Shown: positions 50,894 to 59,302 of the stretch, one piece after another
How positions within the stretch are numbered: the first letter of the stretch is position 1
How the letters are laid out: every line of letters starts with the position of its first letter
Source of the DNA: Sphingomonas sp.
Lineage (GTDB): Bacteria > Pseudomonadota > Alphaproteobacteria > Sphingomonadales > Sphingomonadaceae
DNA: 64,000 nt
NCBI RefSeq assembly: GCF_017744835.1
Contig: NZ_JAGIAM010000001.1
Coordinates: forward strand, 310,001-374,000
Direction: 5' to 3'
Translations under genes and position numbers: made by a program
Notes under the pieces: model-generated
The model's input: only the letters and a program-made list of their open reading frames with translations
What the model was told of the DNA's origin: nothing
The model's database searches: none

Positions 50894-50900
50894 GGATCGG

Positions 50901-50930
50901 CCCATTCCCCTCCTCTGCGAGAGGGGAATG
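50901..50930. terminator. Hairpin between convergent dapD and NAD(P)-binding protein gene
   Basis: CCATTCCCCTC, a loop of about six to eight bases, then GAGGGGAATGG form a long stem in the 57-base gap between the two convergent stops. It probably works as a bidirectional terminator. Confidence 0.65.
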
Positions 50931-50950
50931 GCCAGCCGAAAGCAGAGGTC

Positions 50951-51562
50951 TCAATAGGCCGCGGTGAAACGCGCGCGCGGATGCCGGTGCGCCTCGAGCT
51001 CGTCGACCATGGCGATCGCATAATCGGCGAAGCTGATCCGGCTCTCTCCCTCATCGTCGGTCACGAGCTGGTCGGCGCCGGTGCGATAGGTGCCGCGCCG
51101 GGGCCCTTCGAAGAGCAGCGCCGCGGGAGAGAAAAAGGTCCAGTCGATCGCCTGTTCGCCGCGCAGCGCGTCGAGGAAGGCGATGCCGCCCATCGCCATG
51201 CCCTTCCATTCGGCCGGGAAGTCGGGCGCATCGATCAGCCGTACGCCCGGCGCCGCCTCCAGGCTCGCCGCACCGCCCGTCACGAGCAGCCGGCCCACGC
51301 CCGCACGCTTCAAAGCCTCGAGCAAGGTGGCGGCGGGCACGTCGAAGTGGAGCGCGCTGATCACCGCGTCATGGCCGCCGATCAGCCCGGCCAGCGCCTC
51401 GGGATCGGACGCGTCGCCGCGCACCGCAGCTACCCGCGGGAGTGCCGGGATCGCGTCGATGTTGCGTGCGATGGCCGTCACTTCGTGTCCGCGCGCCGCC
51501 AGCTCGCGAGTGATCTCCGATCCCGCCCGGCCGCTCGCGCCAAGAACCGCAATCTTCATCAT
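50951..51562 (-). CDS. NAD(P)-binding Rossmann protein, NmrA/YwnB-like
   Basis: This 203-residue protein has the atypical-SDR cofactor motif VLGASGRAGSEITREL at the N terminus, VRGDASDPEALAGLIGGHDAVISAL, LLVTGGAASLE, and DWTFFSPAALLFEGPRRGTYRTG, as in small NAD(P)H-binding oxidoreductases. Either of two adjacent ATGs (51562, 51559) can start it after GGAGACCC. It is divergent from an HxlR-type regulator gene, an arrangement typical of a regulator and its redox-linked target. Confidence 0.85.
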   Translation of the reverse strand: MMKIAVLGASGRAGSEITRELAARGHEVTAIARNIDAIPALPRVAAVRGDASDPEALAGLIGGHDAVISALHFDVPAATLLEALKRAGVGRLLVTGGAASLEAAPGVRLIDAPDFPAEWKGMAMGGIAFLDALRGEQAIDWTFFSPAALLFEGPRRGTYRTGADQLVTDDEGESRISFADYAIAMVDELEAHRHPRARFTAAY

Positions 51563-51573
51563 GGGTCTCCAGT

Positions 51574-51590
51574 GGTTACCAATGGGAACC
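51574..51590. promoter_or_regulatory. Palindromic operator between divergent NmrA-like and HxlR genes
   Basis: GGTTACCAATGGGAACC is symmetric at 14 of 17 positions and sits 11 bases from the minus-strand start and 22 bases from the plus-strand start. Position and symmetry fit binding of the HxlR-type dimer encoded next door, controlling both genes. Confidence 0.5.
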
Positions 51591-51612
51591 AACTGTGTTA
51601 TGGATATCGCCC

Positions 51613-52022
51613 ATGCAAGAAGGCACTATTTCCATAGCTGGTTCCGCCGAGGGAACCGCCTGCGCGCGCGGCAACGTCTACGCTGCCGACTGCCCCACCC
51701 GCATGCTGCTCGATCGCATCGCCGACAAATGGAGCGTCCTCATTCTGCTGCTCCTTGGTGAAAGCGAACACCGCTTCAATGCACTGCGCCGGCGGATCGA
51801 GGGCATCTCGCAGAAGATGCTGGCGCAGACGCTGCGCGGGCTCGAGCGCGACGGGCTGGTCGCGCGTGCAGTGGAGGCGACCGTGCCGGTGACCGTCACC
51901 TACAGCATCACGCCATTGGGGCGGGACCTGATGGCGCCTGCCAGTCGATGATCGACTGGGCGGAGACGCGGATGGTCGAGGTGGCAGCGGCGCAGCGCAG
52001 CTACGATGCCCGCATCGGCTGA
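51613..52022 (+). pseudogene. HxlR-family transcriptional regulator, single-base frameshift near the C terminus
   Basis: The first frame from ATG 51613 encodes a winged-helix HxlR protein: CPTRMLLDRIADKWSVLILL with the N-terminal Cys of redox-sensing members, HRFNALRRRIEGISQKMLAQ and LERDGLVAR. It then stops at 51951 after LMAPASR. The expected family tail MIDWAETRMVEV...SYDARIG continues in another frame to TGA at 52022. The span is 410 bases, one short of a multiple of three; one inserted base near 51943 joins both parts into about 136 residues. The truncated protein keeps the DNA-binding domain but loses the dimerisation helix. A sequence error is the main alternative. Confidence 0.75.
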
Positions 52023-52145
52023 ACGGCGCACCGAAACCCTCTGTCAGCCGCCCCGCGGGCAAGCTATTCGGTAACGCATGCAACCAAATCCTCTCCGTCC
52101 CGGCCGCGCGCGCGCCATCGGCACCCTCTTCGCCGGAGCCGCCGC

Positions 52146-52910
52146 ATGACTTCGGACATGACCTATGGCCGCTATCTGGCGCTCGACCAGCTTCTCACCG
52201 CCCAGCACCCGCTGTCGGACCGGCACGACGAGCTGCTGTTCATCATCATCCACCAGACCAAGGAGCTGTGGCTCAAGCAGATGATCGCCGAGCTTCTGCC
52301 CGCCAAGCAGCTCGTGCGCTCGGGCAGGCTGGTCGAGGCATACAAGGGCCTCGCGCGCGTCAGCCGGATCCAGGCGGTGATGACGCTCAGCTGGGACGTG
52401 CTCGCAACGATGACTCCCAGCGATTATACGCGCTTCCGCTCGGTGCTCGGCAGCAGCTCCGGCTTCCAGTCGGACCAGTTCCGCGCGGTCGAGACGCTGC
52501 TGGGGCTGCGTGGCGGGGGGGTGCCGGGGCCGCTCACCACCGAATATGCCCAGCTGCCGAGCCTGTGGGACGACGCCAATGCCGCGCTCGCCGCATCGGG
52601 CTTCGCACTGCCGGCCGAGGCGCTGGAACGCGACTGGCCGCAGCCCTATCAGCCGAACGACGGCGTCCGCGCCGCCTGGGCCGAAGTCTATCGCGAGCCC
52701 ACGACGCACTGGGACCTCTACCAGCTCGCCGAAAAACTCGTCGACATTGACGATGCACTTGCCACCTGGCGCCACAAGCACGTCCTCACCGTCAGCCGCG
52801 TGATCGGCGGCAAGCCCGGCACCGGCGGCACGGCGGGCGTGACCTATCTCGAATCGACGCTGCCCAAGCGCGCCTTCCCGGAGCTCTGGGCGCTCCGCAC
52901 CGACCTGTGA
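52146..52910 (+). CDS. kynA: tryptophan 2,3-dioxygenase
   Basis: This 254-residue heme enzyme opens the indole ring of L-tryptophan to N-formylkynurenine. YGRYLALDQLL, HDELLFIIIHQTKELWLKQ (active-site His36), the SSGFQSDQFR motif, WRHKHVLTVSRVIG (heme ligand probably His212) and GTGGTAGV are diagnostic. It is shorter than many homologues (about 280 residues) but complete. The next gene overlaps it by four bases (GTGA). A 23-codon open frame ends in its start codon. Confidence 0.95.
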   Translation: MTSDMTYGRYLALDQLLTAQHPLSDRHDELLFIIIHQTKELWLKQMIAELLPAKQLVRSGRLVEAYKGLARVSRIQAVMTLSWDVLATMTPSDYTRFRSVLGSSSGFQSDQFRAVETLLGLRGGGVPGPLTTEYAQLPSLWDDANAALAASGFALPAEALERDWPQPYQPNDGVRAAWAEVYREPTTHWDLYQLAEKLVDIDDALATWRHKHVLTVSRVIGGKPGTGGTAGVTYLESTLPKRAFPELWALRTDL

Positions 52911-54013
52911 GCTACAAGCGCCTCTTCCAGCGTGCGCTGGCCGCCGCACCCGATCGGCTGCACTTCGCCACGCACAGTCATCACCTCTGGCCCGACGCCA
53001 GCTACATCGGCCAGCTCGCGGCGTGGGAGGACGCCGCCCGGCTCGCCGACCGCAAATGGGATCGAGTGATGGGCGAGATCTGGCCCGCCGCCCAGGCGTA
53101 TGTCGCCGCCGAGCTCAAGCTGCCCGATCCCGCCACCGTCGTCTTCGCGCCGAACACGCACAGCCTGCTGGTCGCGCTCGCCTCGGCACTGCCGCACCGG
53201 CCGCTGCGCATCCTCGCGAGCGACGGCGAATTCCACAGCTTCCGCCGCCAGAGCGCGCGCTGGGAGGAAGCCGGCACCGCCATCGTCGAGCGCGTGCCGC
53301 TGGAGACATTGGTCGAGCGCGGCCGCAGCGGCATGCACGACCTGATCTTCGCCAGCCAGGCCCAGTTCGGTACCGGCCGCGTACTGGAGGGACTGGAAGA
53401 ACTCGCCGCGCTTGCCCGGCCTGAGGGGCCATGGGTGGTGATCGACGGCTATCATGGCTTCATGGCAATGGAGACCGATCTCTCCGCCGTCGCCGATCGC
53501 ATCTTCTACCTCGCCGGGGGCTACAAATATGCGATGGCGGGCGAGGGCTGCGCCTTCCTCCACGCCCCGACCGGCTTCGGCCCGCGCCCCGAAGTCACCG
53601 GCTGGTACGCCGAGTTCGACGATCTCTCGCTGCCGCCGGGAAGCATCGGCTATGCCCCCGACGCGCGGCGCTTCCTCGGATCGACCTTCGATCCCTCTGG
53701 AATCTACCGCTTCGTCGCAGTGCGCGACATGCTGGCGGACGAAGGCCTGACCACCGCCGCGATCGCCGCGCATGCCGCCGGGCTGCGGGCGCACCTGCTC
53801 GCAGAGCTCCCGCTCGACGCCGAGCTGCTAAACCCGGGATCGCCCGCGCGCTTCCTCGCCTTGCGCTCGCCCGAAGCCCAACGCTGGAAAGCCGAGCTCG
53901 AAGCGGACGACGTCATCCTCGACGTCCGCGGCGACGTGCTCCGCATCGGCTTCGGCCTCTACCAAGACATGCGCGACGTGGAGCAGCTCATCGAGGCCCT
54001 GCGCCGGCTTTGA
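52907..54013 (+). CDS. PLP-dependent class V aminotransferase-fold enzyme, probable kynureninase
   Basis: This 368-residue fold-type I PLP enzyme has FAPNTHSLLVALASAL as the phosphate-binding region, Asp180 in VVIDGYHG contacting the pyridine nitrogen, and Lys207 in LAGGYKYAMAGEG forming the Schiff base. It starts at GTG overlapping the kynA stop, so it very probably acts next on the kynurenine pathway, cleaving kynurenine to anthranilate and alanine. It is shorter than canonical KynU (over 400 residues) and its lysine context differs, so the exact reaction is inference. No formamidase gene (kynB) is adjacent. Confidence 0.75.
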   Translation: MSYKRLFQRALAAAPDRLHFATHSHHLWPDASYIGQLAAWEDAARLADRKWDRVMGEIWPAAQAYVAAELKLPDPATVVFAPNTHSLLVALASALPHRPLRILASDGEFHSFRRQSARWEEAGTAIVERVPLETLVERGRSGMHDLIFASQAQFGTGRVLEGLEELAALARPEGPWVVIDGYHGFMAMETDLSAVADRIFYLAGGYKYAMAGEGCAFLHAPTGFGPRPEVTGWYAEFDDLSLPPGSIGYAPDARRFLGSTFDPSGIYRFVAVRDMLADEGLTTAAIAAHAAGLRAHLLAELPLDAELLNPGSPARFLALRSPEAQRWKAELEADDVILDVRGDVLRIGFGLYQDMRDVEQLIEALRRL

Positions 54014-54020
54014 GATTTGA

Positions 54021-54166
54021 TCACGCAAAGGCGCAAAGACGCAAAGAGGTTCAGCTCCGCGATAGCGGCCATCTTTCCTCTGCACCGAGCACAAACAGCC
54101 GCTGACGCGGCGCGGACACTGGGAACGAAGATCGCCAATCTTCGCGCCTTTGCGCCTTTGCGTGAA
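54021..54166. repeat. Palindromic repeat of the CACGCAAAGGCGC family, second copy
   Basis: The left arm TCACGCAAAGGCGCAAAGAC (54021-54040) is mirrored by GCGCCTTTGCGCCTTTGCGT on the right, ending at 54166, around a spacer of about 85 bases. It is related to the element at 25056-25260 but shorter and lacks the CACGCGGAGACGCGGAG segment. It fills the gap between the kynureninase-like and CoA-binding genes. Confidence 0.7.
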
Positions 54167-54185
54167 CCAATTTCCTGACGAGCGC

Positions 54186-54623
54186 CTAGTGCGCCCCGCC
54201 CACCATCGACACGCCCAGCCGGGGAATCTCGATCGCGGGACACCGGTCCATCACCACCTTGAGGCCCGCCGCCTCCGCACGCGCGGCGGCTTCCTCGTTG
54301 ATCACGCCGATCTGGAGCCACACTGCCTTGGCGCCCGCCGCGATCGCCTCGTCCACTGCCTCCCCCGCAGCCATCGGGCGACGGAAGATGTCGACCATGT
54401 CGATCGGCTCGCCGATCTGGCTTAGCTCGCGGAAGACGAACTCGCCATGGACATGCTCGCCGGTGATCTGCGGATTGACCGGGATGACGCGGTAGCCGCG
54501 GCTCTGGAGATATTCCATCACGCGGTAGCTCGGCCGGTCGGGCCGGTCCGACGCGCCGATCATCGCGATCGTGCGCACCTCGTCGAGCAATGCGCGTATA
54601 TCCTCGTCGCTGGTCAGCGGCAT
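54186..54623 (-). CDS. CoA-binding domain protein (YccU-like)
   Basis: This 145-residue single-domain Rossmann protein has IAMIGASDRPDRPSYRVMEYL, VIPVNP, VDIFRRP and KAVWLQIGVINEEAA, with a Cys near the end (VMDRCPAIEIPRLG). These are the features of the CoA-binding YccU family related to the alpha subunit of succinyl-CoA synthetase. Function is not established. It lies two bases downstream of mrp and is likely co-transcribed. Confidence 0.85.
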   Translation of the reverse strand: MPLTSDEDIRALLDEVRTIAMIGASDRPDRPSYRVMEYLQSRGYRVIPVNPQITGEHVHGEFVFRELSQIGEPIDMVDIFRRPMAAGEAVDEAIAAGAKAVWLQIGVINEEAAARAEAAGLKVVMDRCPAIEIPRLGVSMVGGAH

Positions 54624-54625
54624 GC

Positions 54626-55594
54626 CTAGCCTCCGTTGGCGGCGAGCCAATCATCCAGTCGTGCCGCCAGAGCGGCGAACGTCTCCGCCGCCGGGCCGTT
54701 CCCCGCCGCCGGCGGCTCGCCCGCATCCGAGGCCGCGCGGATCGCCAGCTCGAGCGGCACGCGCCCGAGGAAGGGCAGCCCTAGTCTCTCCGCCGCCGCC
54801 TCGGCGCCGCCGCGACCGAACGGGTCCGAGACCTCGCCGCAATGCGGGCACGCATAGCCCGCCATATTCTCGATCAAGCCGACCACCGGCACGCCGACCT
54901 TGCCGAACAGGTCGATCGCGCGCGTCGCGTCGATCAGCGCCAGGTCCTGCGGGGTCGATACGATCACCGCGCCCGCGGGCTTGTGCTTCTGGACCATGGT
55001 GAGCTGCAGGTCGCCGGTTCCCGGCGGCAGGTCGAGGATCAGCACCTCGGCCTCGCCCCAGTCGCCATCGATCAGCTGGCCGAGCGCCTGCCCCGCCATC
55101 GATCCGCGCCACGCGATCGCCTGCCCCTCGGCCACCAGCCCGCCCATCGAGAGCAGGGGCACGCCATATTTCGTCTGGACCGGGATCAGCTTCTTGTCCT
55201 GTGCCTCCGGTCGCACGCCCTCGACCGCCATCAGCCGCGTCTGCGAGGGGCCGTAGATGTCGGCATCGACCAGCCCGACCTTGCGCCCGCGCTTCGCCAG
55301 CGCGATCGCCAGGTTCGCCGCAATCGTGGACTTGCCCACCCCACCCTTGCCGCTCGCCACTGCGATCAGCCGGCGCTGGCGCCGCTCGCTGGTCTGGAGC
55401 ACGCGCACGTCGCTGACGCCCGCCACGCGCGCCGCCGCCGCCTTCACGTCCGCTTCCAGCTCCACGCGCGCGGCTGCGCCCAGCCCGGTCACGTCGAGGA
55501 CGATGCTGGCGCGTCCCTTATCGTCGAGCCGCGCCGTCGCGCGGCCTGCGGCGACGGGGGCGAGCGCCGCTTTCAGCTGTTCGATTTCGCTCAT
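54626..55594 (-). CDS. apbC: Mrp/NBP35 family Fe-S cluster carrier ATPase
   Basis: This 322-residue P-loop protein is involved in Fe-S cluster assembly and transfer. An N-terminal MIP18-like domain (1-70) is followed by the deviant Walker A SGKGGVGKST (81-90), DADIYGPSQ, LILDLPPGTGD and the cluster-binding CPHC near residue 250. The Fe-S enzymes encoded in the same region (SdhB) are possible clients. ATG 55594 begins the MIP18-like domain; the longer open frame is unsupported. Confidence 0.9.
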   Translation of the reverse strand: MSEIEQLKAALAPVAAGRATARLDDKGRASIVLDVTGLGAAARVELEADVKAAAARVAGVSDVRVLQTSERRQRRLIAVASGKGGVGKSTIAANLAIALAKRGRKVGLVDADIYGPSQTRLMAVEGVRPEAQDKKLIPVQTKYGVPLLSMGGLVAEGQAIAWRGSMAGQALGQLIDGDWGEAEVLILDLPPGTGDLQLTMVQKHKPAGAVIVSTPQDLALIDATRAIDLFGKVGVPVVGLIENMAGYACPHCGEVSDPFGRGGAEAAAERLGLPFLGRVPLELAIRAASDAGEPPAAGNGPAAETFAALAARLDDWLAANGG

Positions 55595-55665
55595 GGAGCG
55601 CCACATAGGCGCACAATCGTCCGCCGCCACTGTAAATCCGCCGCCGCGCACTTATAAAGGCTGTC

Positions 55666-56784
55666 ATGATCAGATGGACTGGCCGGCTCGCAGGCGCCGG
55701 CACCTTGAAGAACGAGGCTCCCAAGAGCCCGTGGGGCAGCGGCGGAAGCGGCGGCCAGGGTGGAGGCTCGGGCGACGGTGGAAGCGGCGGCGGCAACGGC
55801 CCGCGCAATCCCTGGTCCTTCCCGCCCGAGGGGCGCCGTCCGCGTCCCGGCGGCGGCAACACGCTCGACGAGCTGCTCAAGCGCGCGCGCAGCGGCGGCG
55901 GAGGCGGCGGCGTTCCGGGCCTGCCCAGCGGCAGCCGGCTGTGGCTGATGATCGTCGCCGCGCTGTTCGCCGTCTGGATCCTCTACACCAGCATCCATCC
56001 GATCGGCCCGCGCGAGCGCGGCGTGGTGACGACGCTCGGCAGCTATTCCTCCACGCTCACTCCGGGCGTGCGCCTCACCCTTCCCGCGCCGCTCCAGCTC
56101 GTCGACGTGGTCGACGTCGCCAACATCCGCACCGACAATTTCCCGGCGAGCGGCGAGAATCTGATGCTCACCGGCGATCAGAACATCGTCGACCTCGCCT
56201 ATTCGGTGCGCTGGGACATCAGCAGCGCAGTCGACTACAAGTTCCAGATCGCCAAGCCCGAGGACACCGTCCGCGCGACCGCCGAGAGCGCGATGCGCGC
56301 CGTCATCGCCACGACCACGCTCAACGAGGCGATCGGTGAGGGCCGCGCCCGGATCGAGGGCCAGGTGCAGTCGATGATGCAGCAGATCCTCGACGAATAT
56401 CGCTCGGGCATCCGCATCCAGGGCGTCGCGGTCCAGAAAGCCGCCGCGCCCCAGGCCGTCGACGAGGACTTCAAGCAGGTCACCGCCGCGCAGCAGGAGG
56501 CGCAGGCCAACAAGAACAACGCCAACGCCTATGCGCAGCAGATCATCGCCGGCGCGCAGGGCGAGGCGGCCGAGTTCGACAAGATCTACGAGCAGTACAA
56601 GCTCGCCCCCGAGGTGACTCGCCGCCGCATGTATTACGAGACGATGGAACAGATCCTCGCACGCACCGACAAGACGATCGTCGAGGCGCCCGGCGTCACG
56701 CCCTATCTGCCGCTGCCCGCCATGCGGCCGCGCGCGCAGGAGCCGGCCGAGGCCCAGGCGCAGCAGGGAGGGACGGCGCGATGA
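55666..56784 (+). CDS. hflK: FtsH protease modulator HflK
   Basis: This 372-residue SPFH/prohibitin-family membrane protein forms a cage with HflC around the FtsH protease. A Gly-rich cytoplasmic N terminus (to about 100) precedes one transmembrane helix (about 104-122, LWLMIVAALFAVWILYTSI), the SPFH domain, and a helical region (VQSMMQQILDEYRSGIRIQGVAVQKA). The stop overlaps the hflC start (ATGA). Confidence 0.93.
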   Translation: MIRWTGRLAGAGTLKNEAPKSPWGSGGSGGQGGGSGDGGSGGGNGPRNPWSFPPEGRRPRPGGGNTLDELLKRARSGGGGGGVPGLPSGSRLWLMIVAALFAVWILYTSIHPIGPRERGVVTTLGSYSSTLTPGVRLTLPAPLQLVDVVDVANIRTDNFPASGENLMLTGDQNIVDLAYSVRWDISSAVDYKFQIAKPEDTVRATAESAMRAVIATTTLNEAIGEGRARIEGQVQSMMQQILDEYRSGIRIQGVAVQKAAAPQAVDEDFKQVTAAQQEAQANKNNANAYAQQIIAGAQGEAAEFDKIYEQYKLAPEVTRRRMYYETMEQILARTDKTIVEAPGVTPYLPLPAMRPRAQEPAEAQAQQGGTAR

Positions 56785-57638
56785 TCCGCAGCTGGTTCCG
56801 CAGCCCGATCGCAATCGCGGTCGCCGTGCTGATCGCCTTGGTGGTGGTGCTCAGCACCTTCACCATCGTCCCCGAGACCAAGCAGGCCGTGATCCTGCGG
56901 CTCGAACAACCCTATCGCACGGTCAACGCCTATCAGCCCGGCGAGCAGTTCGGCCGCACCCAGGCCGGCCCGATCTTCCGCATCCCCTTCGTCGACCGCG
57001 TCGTGTGGGTCGACAAGCGCGTGCTCGACATCGATCTGCCCAACCAGCCGGTGCTCTCGACCGATCAGCTCCGGCTCGAGGTCGACGCCTATGCCCGCTT
57101 CCGCGTCGTCGATCCGCTCAAGATGGTGGTGACCGTCGGCAACGAGGAGCGCGTCCGCGACCAGCTCCAGCCGCTGTTCGGCTCGTCGCTGCGCAACGAG
57201 CTCGGCCGTCGTCCCTCGGCGGTGCTGCTCACTGCCGAGCGCGGGCAGGTGATGGACAACATCCAGTCTTCGCTCCAGCGGCTCGCCAGCCAGTACGGCG
57301 TCGAGATCGTCGACGTGCGGATCAAGCAGACCGAGCTGCCGAGCGGTGCGCCGCTCGAGAGCGCGCTCAACCGCATGGCGACCGCGCGTCGGCAGGAAGC
57401 CGCGACAATCAAGGCGCAGGGCCTGAAGGAAGCCCAGATCATCCGCGCCAACGCCCAGGCCCAGGCCGCGCAGATCTATGCCCAGGCGTTCAACAAGGAC
57501 CCTGCCTTCTACGACTTCTACCGCGCGATGCAGTCGTACCGGAACACCTTCCTCGCCCAGGGCGATGGCAAGGGCGACACCCAGATCATCCTGTCGCCCC
57601 AGAACAGCTATCTGCGCGAGTTCATGGGGCAACGATGA
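56781..57638 (+). CDS. hflC: FtsH protease modulator HflC
   Basis: This 285-residue partner of HflK has an N-terminal transmembrane helix (about 8-28), an SPFH domain (VVPETKQAVILRLEQPYRTVN, VDKRVLDIDLPNQPVLSTDQLRLEVDAYARFRV) and the long C-terminal helix with YDFYRAMQSYRNTFL. It is translationally coupled to hflK. The degP gene follows after 94 bases, as in many proteobacteria. Confidence 0.94.
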   Translation: MIRSWFRSPIAIAVAVLIALVVVLSTFTIVPETKQAVILRLEQPYRTVNAYQPGEQFGRTQAGPIFRIPFVDRVVWVDKRVLDIDLPNQPVLSTDQLRLEVDAYARFRVVDPLKMVVTVGNEERVRDQLQPLFGSSLRNELGRRPSAVLLTAERGQVMDNIQSSLQRLASQYGVEIVDVRIKQTELPSGAPLESALNRMATARRQEAATIKAQGLKEAQIIRANAQAQAAQIYAQAFNKDPAFYDFYRAMQSYRNTFLAQGDGKGDTQIILSPQNSYLREFMGQR

Positions 57639-57732
57639 GCCTTTCGGTTCGTTCATATTCAATCGGCGTTCAGCAAAGCGGCGCAAGAAATCGCGCCGAC
57701 CGCTTCTCCTTCCTTTGAGAGGACCAACACAC

Positions 57733-59229
57733 GTGCGTTACGCATACGCTCTCACCACAGCCATCCTCCTGAGCGGCGGCGCCGCCGCCCTGACGCTGAA
57801 CCACCCGGCGGGCGCGCAGACCGCGCAGAACGAGCCGGGAGCAATCCAGGCCGCCGTGCCCAAGGCCGGCGCGCCGATGAGCTTCGCCGACATGGTCGCG
57901 CGGCTCCAGCCGGCGGTGGTCAACATCTCGACCAGCCAGCGCATCCCGGCGACCGCCAATCCGCTCGCCGGCACCCCCTTCGAGATGTTCGGCGGCCCCA
58001 GCCGTCCGCAGCGCGCCGAATCGCTCGGCTCGGGCTTCCTGATCTCGGCCGACGGCTACATCGTCACCAACAACCATGTGGTGACCGCCGGCACGCGCGG
58101 CGCGGTGGTCGAATCGATCACGGTCAAGCTCTCCGACAACCGCGAGTTCAAGGCCAAGCTTATCGGCCGCGACGTCCCCTCGGACCTGGCGGTGCTCAAG
58201 ATCGAAGGCACCGGCCTTCCCTATGTCCGCTTCGGCGACTCGCGCCAGGCGCGCGTCGGCGACTGGGTCGTGGCGATCGGCAGCCCCTTCGGCCTCGGCG
58301 GCTCGGTGACCGCGGGTATCATCTCGGCCACGCACCGCGTGACGGGTCAGGGCGGCGCCTATGACCGCTTCATCCAGACCGACGCGTCGATCAACCGCGG
58401 CAACTCGGGCGGCCCGATGTTCGACCTCCAGGGCAATGTGATCGGCGTCAATTCGCAGATCCTGTCGCCCACCGGCGGCAACGTGGGCATCGGCTTCGCC
58501 ATCCCCGCCGAGCAGGCCAAGCCGATCGTCGACACGCTGATGCGCGGCGCTTCGGTGCAGCGCGGCTATCTGGGCGTCGGCATCCAGCCGCTCACGGCCG
58601 ACATCGCCAGCGCCCTCGGCCTGCCCAAGGACCGCGGCGAGCTGATCGCGCGCGTCGAGCCGGGCCAGCCCGCCGAGCGCGCCGGCATCAAGCAGGGCGA
58701 CGTGATCGTCAGCGTCAACGGCCAGGAAGTGACGCCCGACCAGACGCTGTCCTTCCTCGCCGCCAACATCGCGCCCGGCACCCGCGTGCCCGTCGAGCTG
58801 ATCCGCGACGGCCGCCGCCAGACGGTGCAGGTCACCGTGGGCACGCGTCCGCCCGAAGAGCAGCTCGCCGGCTTCGATCCCAACGACGACAGCGGCGTTC
58901 CCGGCTCCGACGACCAGCAGGCGACTCCGGGCGCGGCGTCGCTCGGCATCGCAGTCACGCCGCTCACCCCGCAGATCGCGCGCAGCCTCGGGCTGGGTGC
59001 CGATGTGAAGGGCGTGGTGGTGCTCGGCACCGATCCGAACAGCGATGCGGCCGGCAAGGGCATCCAGCGCGGCGACGTGATCGTCTCGGTCAATCGCACG
59101 CCGGTCGCCACGTCCGCGGACATCACCCGCCTGGTGGCGGAGGCCCGTCGCGCGGGTCGCGACCAGGTGCTGCTCTACGTTCAGCGCCGCAACATCGGCA
59201 ATTTCGTCGCCGTCGAGATCGGCGAGTAA
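57733..59229 (+). CDS. degP: periplasmic serine protease/chaperone DegP/MucD type
   Basis: This 498-residue HtrA protease starts at GTG with GAGAGGA upstream. A signal peptide (to about residue 29, AGA) exports it. The trypsin-like triad is His115 (TNNHVV), Asp151 (SDLAVL) and Ser225 (NRGNSGGP). Two PDZ domains follow (about 275-365 and 400-490). It removes misfolded envelope proteins. It follows hflK-hflC, so three membrane quality-control genes are clustered. Confidence 0.94.
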   Translation: MRYAYALTTAILLSGGAAALTLNHPAGAQTAQNEPGAIQAAVPKAGAPMSFADMVARLQPAVVNISTSQRIPATANPLAGTPFEMFGGPSRPQRAESLGSGFLISADGYIVTNNHVVTAGTRGAVVESITVKLSDNREFKAKLIGRDVPSDLAVLKIEGTGLPYVRFGDSRQARVGDWVVAIGSPFGLGGSVTAGIISATHRVTGQGGAYDRFIQTDASINRGNSGGPMFDLQGNVIGVNSQILSPTGGNVGIGFAIPAEQAKPIVDTLMRGASVQRGYLGVGIQPLTADIASALGLPKDRGELIARVEPGQPAERAGIKQGDVIVSVNGQEVTPDQTLSFLAANIAPGTRVPVELIRDGRRQTVQVTVGTRPPEEQLAGFDPNDDSGVPGSDDQQATPGAASLGIAVTPLTPQIARSLGLGADVKGVVVLGTDPNSDAAGKGIQRGDVIVSVNRTPVATSADITRLVAEARRAGRDQVLLYVQRRNIGNFVAVEIGE

Positions 59230-59302
59230 AATCGCGTCAATCCAGGCTGACCAAAGCCCGTTTCTCCCCTAGTGTCTCCTCCTCGAATGCGGAGGAGGCA
59301 CG

